From Pararhodobacter sp. (GTDB lineage Bacteria; Pseudomonadota; Alphaproteobacteria; Rhodobacterales; Rhodobacteraceae), in NCBI RefSeq assembly GCF_034676545.1, contig NZ_JAUCBZ010000011.1, positions 1 to 64,000 of the forward strand: a stretch of DNA of 64,000 bases, given 5' to 3'. This document shows, piece after piece, positions 59,152 through 64,000 of the stretch; positions within the stretch are counted from its first letter, which is position 1; every line of letters begins with the position of its first letter. The translations under genes were made by a program, and so were the position numbers. A model generated the notes under the pieces. The model made no database searches. It was not told the DNA's origin and was given only the letters and a program-made list of their open reading frames with translations.

Positions 59152-60207
59152 TTATCGGAGCGAATACCAAGCCCCCCTCCCGGCTCCGTTCAGGCTCAGG
59201 TGGCCATCTGCCACCAGCGCGCGGAAGTGCTGCTTCAGTGTGTTGCGATTCTGGCCGGACAGGCGCTCGGCGTCGCCGATGGTCAAGCGACCGTGGTCTC
59301 GCACGAGGTCCAAGAGTTGCGCCGAAACTTCCGGGAGGCTACCCATCAAAAGTCGTTCACGCTCAATCTTCACGCGCAGACGATGCATCTGGCGCTGCAG
59401 CGCGGACAGGAAGAAGCCGAGCCAAGGTTCCCAGTCCGGACTGTCAGACCTGATCGTTCCCTGGGTCTGTCGAAGGGCCAGATAGTAGGCCTCCTTGCTT
59501 TGCTCGATCACGCTTTCGAGGGAGGAGTACGGTACATAGGCATAGCCTGCGCGCAGAAGCAGGAGGGTGGTAAGGATCCGACTGAGACGTCCGTTGCCGT
59601 CCTGGAACGGATGGATCTCGAGGAAGACCACGACGAAGACTCCGATCAGCAGCAGCGGATGCAGTTCACGGTCCCGGGTGGCGGTGTTGTACCAGTCGAT
59701 CAGTTCAACCATGCGGCCGGGGGTGTCGAAGGGGGTGGCGGTCTCGAACACGACGCCAATCTGCCGCCCTGTCTCGTCGAAAGCCGCGATCGAGTTTGGC
59801 GCGGTCTTCCAGGCTCCCCTGTGGCGCTGATCCTTGCCGCTGTGCCGCAGAAGGTCCCGGTGTAATTGGCGGATATGGTTTTCGGTCACGTCCATGTCGC
59901 GCCACGAGGCGAAGACCGCATCCATGACCTGGGCGTAGCCAGCGACCTCCTCTTCGTCTCGGGTCGAGAAGGTCTGGATGTCGAGGTTGGAGAGAAGACG
60001 CTGGACCTCCTGATCTGAGAGTCGGCTTCCTTCAATGCGGGTCGAAGAGCCGATGCTTTCGATCGTAGCGACGCGGCGCAAGGCGGACAGCCGCTCGGGG
60101 GCGAGACTTCCGAGCGCGCGCCATGCGCCCTTGAACTCGTCGATTTCGGCGATGATCGAAAGAAAGTTCGGGGTGATGCGGAGCGTATGGATTTGGATCA
60201 TACCCAT
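59152..60207 (-). CDS. Fic-family protein (probable AMPylase, class II)
   Basis: A 351-residue protein. The Fic core is HPFQDGNGRLSR near residue 199, with the catalytic histidine. The N-terminal inhibitory motif STRIEG near residue 55 fits (S/T)xxxE(G/N), as in the Fic at 20860, so it is also self-inhibited. The C-terminus has a winged helix (LTIGDAERLSGQNRNTLKQHFRALVADGHL). It is unlike the first Fic in detail. The ATG at 60207 lies inside a tandem repeat; ATG at 60201 is an alternative. It lies next to the Gabija-like pair on the opposite strand. Confidence 0.92.
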   Translation of the reverse strand: MGMIQIHTLRITPNFLSIIAEIDEFKGAWRALGSLAPERLSALRRVATIESIGSSTRIEGSRLSDQEVQRLLSNLDIQTFSTRDEEEVAGYAQVMDAVFASWRDMDVTENHIRQLHRDLLRHSGKDQRHRGAWKTAPNSIAAFDETGRQIGVVFETATPFDTPGRMVELIDWYNTATRDRELHPLLLIGVFVVVFLEIHPFQDGNGRLSRILTTLLLLRAGYAYVPYSSLESVIEQSKEAYYLALRQTQGTIRSDSPDWEPWLGFFLSALQRQMHRLRVKIERERLLMGSLPEVSAQLLDLVRDHGRLTIGDAERLSGQNRNTLKQHFRALVADGHLSLNGAGRGAWYSLR

Positions 60208-60273
60208 TTAAATACCCAATAACACCCATTTTCCGCAACCCATTTCTTGACCCAATTACACCCGATTAGCGGC
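60202..60273. repeat. Imperfect 36-bp tandem repeat made of ACCCA units, at the Fic start
   Basis: ACCCA units start at 60202, 60214, 60224, then 60238, 60250 and 60260. Two triplets have the same 12-10 spacing, 36 bases apart. The first unit includes the Fic start codon on the other strand. Likely an operator array for control of the Fic gene. Confidence 0.6.
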
Positions 60274-60340
60274 GGAACCACAGGTCGCGCATGGGATCCG
60301 GACATGATGTCGGTCAACTCATACGCCGGACCCGAGCGTA

Positions 60341-60532
60341 TCAAGCCATGTCTCCGTTGCCGGTTTCGGCAAGGCGGCCCAGATGAGCGCGCGCTTCGGT
60401 CGTAATAGACCCTCCCCTGCCGATGGGCCCCCAGGCATCAAAGGGAACGGCGAGGCGCAGCTTCATCTCGCCTTCGAACTGCTCATGCCTGAAGTTAGAA
60501 GTGAGATCAGTCAAGCTATTGCTCTCTTCGCG
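60341..60532 (-). CDS. Possible small protein of unknown function
   Basis: A 63-residue frame from the second of two adjacent ATGs: MEREESNSLTDLTSNFRHEQ, FEGEMKLRLAVPFDAWGPIG, RGGSITTEARAHLGRLAE. Composition is protein-like but no domain is known. It may be a shortened end of a longer gene; an in-frame ATG lies further upstream at 60610. Low support. Confidence 0.3.
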   Translation of the reverse strand, partial: REESNSLTDLTSNFRHEQFEGEMKLRLAVPFDAWGPIGRGGSITTEARAHLGRLAETGNGDMA

Positions 60533-60622
60533 TTCCATCATCACCACCCTCGCTGCAAGTTCACCGGAATACCCTAGCCCTTCGTTTTCATCGTGGACAA
60601 CACCAACCAACAGCCTGACGCA

Positions 60623-60663
60623 CCCTCATGAGCGATTGGCGCAGGCTCTATTGCTCATGAGGG
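60623..60663. repeat. 11-bp inverted repeat built on CTCATGAG palindromes
   Basis: CCCTCATGAGC (60623-60633) and GCTCATGAGGG (60653-60663), 19 bases apart. Each arm holds the self-complementary CTCATGAG. It may be an operator or a terminator. Confidence 0.6.
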
Positions 60664-60808
60664 ACGACCGGCGATGACCCTGGCCGGATGAGTTGTACAA
60701 TGCGGAAGGCTGCCGCCCTTCTTCGGCGATCACAGCGTCGCGTGTTGTCCTTTCGTTTCGATTCTGGTCCTGTCGTGCGGCACGAAGTTGAGCTGAGGCG
60801 GCACCAAG

Positions 60809-61171
60809 ATGAAGACCCCACATGGCGATCTAGACCGATGGCCGGACCCGGTAAGTCCGAACGCTCGCCGCAGCATCTTCGCGCAGGACCTTATTGTCGA
60901 AGGCGATGCCACCTCCAGTGGACCGATCGAGATCCAAGGCAATGTCGTTGGCTCACTGCGAGCGCCGGAGATCAGCGTGGCTGGTTCAGGTCGCGTTGAA
61001 GGTTCCGTCGCCACCCACGACCTCGTCGTGCTTGGGGCTGTCTCTGGTATGATCTCGTCGCGAAACGTTCAGCTCGCGCCGAGTGCGGTCGTGCAGGCCG
61101 ACGTCATCCATGAGCGGATCGCCATTGAGGCCGGTGCCGTGTTGGAAGGCAGGCTTCAACGGAAGGCCTGA
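60809..61171 (+). CDS. Bactofilin-family (polymer-forming cytoskeletal) protein
   Basis: A 120-residue protein. The bactofilin core (DUF583) is clear: SIFAQDLIVEGDATSSGPIEIQGNVVGSL, RAPEISVAGSGRVEGSV, THDLVVLGAVSGMISSRNVQLAPSAVVQADVIHERIAIEAGAVLEG, the repeating pattern of a right-handed beta-helix. Bactofilins polymerise without nucleotide and can anchor proteins at the envelope or affect plasmid positioning. It is intact and short, typical of minimal bactofilins. ATG at 60809 follows GAGGCGG. Confidence 0.9.
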   Translation: MKTPHGDLDRWPDPVSPNARRSIFAQDLIVEGDATSSGPIEIQGNVVGSLRAPEISVAGSGRVEGSVATHDLVVLGAVSGMISSRNVQLAPSAVVQADVIHERIAIEAGAVLEGRLQRKA

Positions 61172-61177
61172 CCGATC

Positions 61178-61438
61178 TCACACCGCAAGGTATGGCTGCG
61201 GCAACTGGCCGGACGGCCGATAGCCCCGCCGCATCTTCTGGCGTAGGGTTTACGATGCTGCTCTCTCCGCTTCTTCAATGGAAGCACAGGTTTCGATGCT
61301 CGTCCGGCCGTGGGTCCCGATCCGGCCCCAGGTCCGCACGAATGAGACGTCCCCGAACAGTGTCGGCGCGATGTCGACGCAGTAATAGCGGGCCATATTG
61401 GCATCGGGATCGATGCGGTGCAGATGTGCCAGAACCAT
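61178..61438 (-). pseudogene. WGR-domain protein with a premature stop
   Basis: Starts MVLAHLHRIDPDANMARYYC, VDIAPTLFGDVSFVRTWGRI, GTHGRTSIETCASIEEAERAAS, a WGR domain. A TAA stop at 61250-61252 follows. The same frame continues TLRQKMRRGYRPSGQLPQPY LAV to a second stop at 61178-61180, which is the expected end of this protein (KxxRRGYRP). Changing only TAA to a lysine or similar codon restores an 86-residue protein. WGR domains are linked to DNA/RNA binding in PARPs and in small plasmid proteins. The truncated product may retain some fold. Confidence 0.75.
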
Positions 61439-61594
61439 GTGGGCCTCCCAACACAAATCCTCCCTGCGTCGCAGCTAGTCCAATTACTTTTCTGAATCGA
61501 AACCAGCGGATCGATTCAGAAACTTCATGGCTTGCCCCCCCCGGTTCGCGCGCATTGGCCACCAAGGGGTTGCCCACGTTGCGACCTGTCATTG

Positions 61595-61831
61595 TCAGGT
61601 GGTCTCCTTTCCGAGCAACTGTAGGACCTCCAAAACAATGAAGCACTTCGCGCGCCGCTTGTTCGCTGTGTACCAAACCGTCTTGCGCTCGCCGGTATGG
61701 CTGAACTCATAGGTGACGCCGAGGATCTTCTCGCGATGATCCGGGTCGACCATCCATTCCACAGGCCTGCCAACATCAAACTTGGCTGCCGACGTGTCGT
61801 CGTCGAGGGCATTCGATTTCTGATCAGTCAT
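61595..61831 (-). CDS. Small protein of the VirC operon, unknown function
   Basis: A 78-residue protein: MTDQKSNALDDDTSAAKFDV, GRPVEWMVDPDHREKILGVTYEFSHTGERKTVWYTANKRRAK, CFIVLEVLQLLGKE. No known domain. Its ATG overlaps the stop of the VirC2-like gene by 4 bases (61828-61831), so it is the third gene of that operon. Probably a small cytoplasmic accessory protein. Confidence 0.65.
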   Translation of the reverse strand: MTDQKSNALDDDTSAAKFDVGRPVEWMVDPDHREKILGVTYEFSHTGERKTVWYTANKRRAKCFIVLEVLQLLGKETT

Positions 61832-62541
61832 TTCTCTTCTCCCTCGGTTGTCGTGTGCAGCGGCGCCTTGTCCAAGGCGATGTCGAATGCCTCCTGGAAC
61901 CGCGCGCGGAAGGCCGGGCCCATGACCCGCGCCAAACCAAGAACCCCAAGCGGATCGTGCCGGGCGGCCAGGTCGGCTGCAAAAGGCGGTCGCAGGGTCA
62001 AGGTCACGCTGGTCGGATGCTTGCCCCGTGCACCGCGAGGTTCACTGACTTCGGGCATGCCATCGCGTTCCCAGTCGTCAAAGGCCTCGTCACGCAGTCC
62101 CTGCGCCACGCGACGGATCAGGAACTGGACCGAGCACCGCGCCACTGAGGCCCAGGCTTCAGCGAGATGGGCTTGCCTGGCGGTGAGCGACACCGCGACA
62201 TAGACGACCTGACCCCGGGCCGTTGCGGATGGGGCAGGCACCGCATGGCGCTGCGCCAAGTGCAGTGGTGTCCGCGGTTCACCCTCCTCTTTCCGGGCTT
62301 CTTCTTGGCCGCGGATGGGCAACCCGCCATCATCATCGCGTTGGGGCATGACATGTGCGGCGGCTGTCACGATTGCCGGTTGCTCGGGCTTCGATTCTGG
62401 CCGGGAGCAGACCGGCGCCGACGGCATCGCGCTCGGTCTTTCAACCTCCGCCGGGGGCGCGACCATCCCACCAAACCCAAGCTTCGCTGAAAAACCCGCA
62501 TCCTGCCGGATGATCCGCATCTGATCTTTACGCGGTGCCAT
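61828..62541 (-). CDS. VirC2-like protein
   Basis: A 237-residue protein. The first 100 residues are disordered and proline/acidic-rich. The C-terminal half shows a ribbon-helix-helix-like plan: VVYVAVSLTARQAHLAEAWA, SVARCSVQFLIRRVAQGLRDEAFDDW, followed by SVTLTLRPPFAADLAARHDPLGVLGLARVMGPAFRARF. VirC2 of Agrobacterium has this fold and works with VirC1 at the overdrive site. It starts at the stop of the VirC1-like gene (overlap). The match is by position and pattern; sequence identity was not measured. Confidence 0.6.
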   Translation of the reverse strand: MAPRKDQMRIIRQDAGFSAKLGFGGMVAPPAEVERPSAMPSAPVCSRPESKPEQPAIVTAAAHVMPQRDDDGGLPIRGQEEARKEEGEPRTPLHLAQRHAVPAPSATARGQVVYVAVSLTARQAHLAEAWASVARCSVQFLIRRVAQGLRDEAFDDWERDGMPEVSEPRGARGKHPTSVTLTLRPPFAADLAARHDPLGVLGLARVMGPAFRARFQEAFDIALDKAPLHTTTEGEEK

Positions 62542-63266
62542 TATGCGACCACCGCCGGGGCCGCGATCAACTGATCGATTTCGTCGAGAAGCTCCCCGGC
62601 CTCCTTCACGGCTGTCTGCAGATGCGCCGCCAAGCCGCGATTTGGCGTCTTGTCCGCGATCGGGCCGAGGAGCCCTTCCTTGTCCATCCGGACATAGGCG
62701 CTGCGATTGGACAGCCAGGCCTCGCAGGCAGGCAGCGACCGGAAGAGTTCATCCGCCACCGCGCGCTCCGCTTCAGAGAGCCGGACCTGCACGCGACTGA
62801 ACACCACGGAGAAGCCGGCAAGCTCATCCGGATTGTCGACCCGCCCGCGCAGCTTCAAATACCAGTTGGCAGTCTCGAGCGTCTCGCTGAGATCGCCGCG
62901 CGACAGCATCATCGGGCAGATGATCCGGTGGGCGGCAACGGCCAGCACATCCTGTGCCTCTGACCCGCCGCCGAAAGTGTCGATCAGGATCAGATGCTCC
63001 TGGTCTGGCTGTTCATAGATATGGTCAATCGCCTCGACGACCCGGTGGGCATCAAGTGTGTGGATCACCTCAACATGGGGTGACCAGTTTCCGGCCTCTT
63101 GCCCCGCCTGCATCCACTTGAGGCAAGACTTCGAGGCATCCGTGTCGAAGATCGTGACCGTCTCGCCGCGACTTGCTGCGGCAGAGGCAAGGGCGCGGCA
63201 GAGCGTGCTCTTGCCCGATCCGCCCTTCCTGTTCATCACCAGCACAACCCGTATTCCGTAACCCAT
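62541..63266 (-). CDS. ParA-family ATPase, VirC1-like
   Basis: A 241-residue ATPase. Walker A is NRKGGSGKSTLCRALASAAA near residue 12, with IFDTDASKSCLKWMQAG and HLILIDTFGGGSEAQDVLAVAA following. It is close to VirC1, which positions transfer complexes at the pole, and to plasmid ParA. The start MGYGIRVVLVM at 63266 follows GAGGAAGGTGGT, so the frame's first ATG at 63287 is not used. It overlaps the VirC2-like gene by one base. On conjugative plasmids such pairs improve transfer; the transfer genes themselves are not in this window. Confidence 0.85.
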   Translation of the reverse strand: MGYGIRVVLVMNRKGGSGKSTLCRALASAAASRGETVTIFDTDASKSCLKWMQAGQEAGNWSPHVEVIHTLDAHRVVEAIDHIYEQPDQEHLILIDTFGGGSEAQDVLAVAAHRIICPMMLSRGDLSETLETANWYLKLRGRVDNPDELAGFSVVFSRVQVRLSEAERAVADELFRSLPACEAWLSNRSAYVRMDKEGLLGPIADKTPNRGLAAHLQTAVKEAGELLDEIDQLIAAPAVVA

Positions 63267-63395
63267 ACCACCTTCCTCACCTCGCATATCGACTATCCCA
63301 TTTTTCTGAATGCGGATCGCCGAAATCTTTTATCCTAAATCACATCGCTTTATTCCGTAAGCCTGCGGTGAAGGCCGTCTGCTCTGATTGAGCAA

Positions 63396-63821
63396 ATGGT
63401 CGTAAGGCATTGCCTTATGGCATGCGCTTCAACTGTTTCACCAATCGAGATCTTCGCCGCCGATGAGGGTGGCCGTCGTCGGCACTGGTCTGACGAGGAC
63501 AAGATCCGGATCGTCGAAGAGAGCCTGCGCGGTTTCCGGCAGGGTTCGGCGACGGCGCGCCGGTATGGGATTTCCCGGTCGCTTCTTTCGATCTGGCGGC
63601 GCGAGTATCGCAGCGGGACACTTGGCGCGTCGGGGGCTGGTGGGGGCTTCGTGCCATTGGTGATTGCGGGCGCCCCGCCTACGCCAGCGGAGCAGCCATC
63701 GCGGGAAGCCGACGATGCCCGGATCGACATCACGTTGACGAACGGGCGTCGCATGACGATCTCTGTGTCGCTGGCCCCTTCGCATCTTGCGGCGTTGCTG
63801 GCCGTGCTGGACCCGCGATGA
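63396..63821 (+). CDS. tnpA: IS66-family protein TnpA (helix-turn-helix)
   Basis: A 141-residue accessory protein. The helix-turn-helix reads HWSDEDKIRIVEESLRGFRQGSATARRYGISRSLLSIWRREYRSG. The C-terminal part ends RIDITLTNGRRMTISVSLAPSHLAALLAVLDPR. IS66 TnpA is needed with TnpB and TnpC for transposition. An alternative start is the ATG at 63417. It overlaps tnpB by 4 bases (ATGA at 63818), the normal IS66 coupling. Confidence 0.93.
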   Translation: MVVRHCLMACASTVSPIEIFAADEGGRRRHWSDEDKIRIVEESLRGFRQGSATARRYGISRSLLSIWRREYRSGTLGASGAGGGFVPLVIAGAPPTPAEQPSREADDARIDITLTNGRRMTISVSLAPSHLAALLAVLDPR

Positions 63822-64000
63822 TTGCCTTTCCGGCGGGGGCCCGCGTGTGGATTGCAGGCGGGGTAACGGACATGCGGTGCGGAATGAACAGTCTGGCGCT
63901 GAAGGTCCAGCAGGGGCTGGGGCGCGACCCGCATGGTGGCGAGATCTTCTGCTTCCGGGGGCGCAAGGGTGACCTGATCAAGGTGCTGTGGCACGACGGG
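63818..64000 (+). CDS. tnpB: IS66-family protein TnpB, 5' part (cut by window end)
   Basis: 61 residues visible: MIAFPAGARVWIAGGVTDMR, CGMNSLALKVQQGLGRDPHG, GEIFCFRGRKGDLIKVLWHDG. This is the characteristic IS66 Orf2 (TnpB) beginning, normally about 115 residues long. It overlaps tnpA by 4 bases. The rest lies beyond 64000. Confidence 0.93.
   Translation, partial: MIAFPAGARVWIAGGVTDMRCGMNSLALKVQQGLGRDPHGGEIFCFRGRKGDLIKVLWHDG

Larger units (their letters stand above)
60208..60808. other. Long region between the second Fic gene and the bactofilin gene
   Basis: About 600 bases. It holds the tandem ACCCA repeat (60202-60273), a possible short minus-strand gene (60341-60532) and an inverted repeat at 60623-60663. 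No further gene is supported. Confidence 0.5.
63357..64000 (+). mobile_element. IS66-family element, left part (continues beyond the window)
   Basis: GTAAGCCTGCGGTGAAGGCC at 63357 begins with GTAA, the terminal signature of IS66 elements, 39 bases before the first frame. Two overlapping frames, TnpA and TnpB, follow. The right end and TnpC lie outside the window. Confidence 0.8.

Noticed and set aside
1..64000. CRISPR arrays
   Set aside because: No regularly spaced direct repeats of CRISPR size were seen; the short repeats found (54305, 60202) are operator-like.

Overview
The window is accessory DNA of an alphaproteobacterium, most likely a Rhodobacterales plasmid (Paracoccus/Rhodobacter type). 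This is inferred from a complete repABC replication cassette, high-GC coding, IS1380/IS5/IS1111/IS66 insertion sequences, and a set of plasmid backbone genes usual in that group (large ParB-like protein, DUF932, DUF6878, DUF6915, DUF2493, strawberry-notch helicase, Toprim protein, SSB, H-NS). No rRNA, tRNA or CRISPR array was seen.

Layout. 1-5.7 kb is a degraded zone. Two IS1380 copies in inverted orientation flank a uracil-DNA-glycosylase relic, a DUF427 gene and the 5' end of a 6-phosphogluconate dehydrogenase gene (gnd); copy B splits gnd with a clean 5-bp target duplication. A relic of a TraA-type relaxase follows. 5.9-10.8 kb holds a rhomboid protease, a secreted protein, a winged-helix-like protein, a dead IS5-family element and an RHE_PE00001-family protein. 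11.0-13.3 kb is a serine recombinase gene split by an IS1111-type IS110 element; a hairpin downstream of its transposase reads as a bridge RNA whose two guides match the two halves of the interrupted target. 13.6-17.3 kb is repABC with a countertranscribed RNA and two parS-like 16-mers.

17.4-28.9 kb and 36.9-47.2 kb are one conserved plasmid backbone operon set. It includes the ParB-like protein, small conserved proteins, a Fic protein, H-NS, SSB, a class A beta-lactamase with a divergent AmpR-like LysR regulator, DUF932, a PD-(D/E)XK-like protein, a RES/Xre toxin-antitoxin pair, a 1477-residue strawberry-notch helicase, a Toprim protein and a DUF2493 protein. The backbone is cut at the DUF6915 gene by an element of about 8 kb (28887-36926). 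That element has two coupled tyrosine recombinases (Tn554 TnpA/TnpB-like) and a cargo of a TetR regulator, a small membrane protein, cytochrome b561 and an HlyD/DevC/DevA-type ABC exporter.

47.2-60.2 kb is a defence island: XRE-ImmA/IrrE protease with an unknown partner, a type IIG-like restriction-methylase, a second N6-adenine methylase with a ribbon-helix-helix regulator and a periodic operator, a Gabija-like OLD nuclease (frameshifted) with a UvrD-like helicase, and a second Fic protein. 60.8-63.3 kb has a bactofilin, a WGR protein with a premature stop, and a VirC1/VirC2-like operon. The window ends inside an IS66 element.

Most gene calls rest on recognised protein motifs read by eye; no database search was run.
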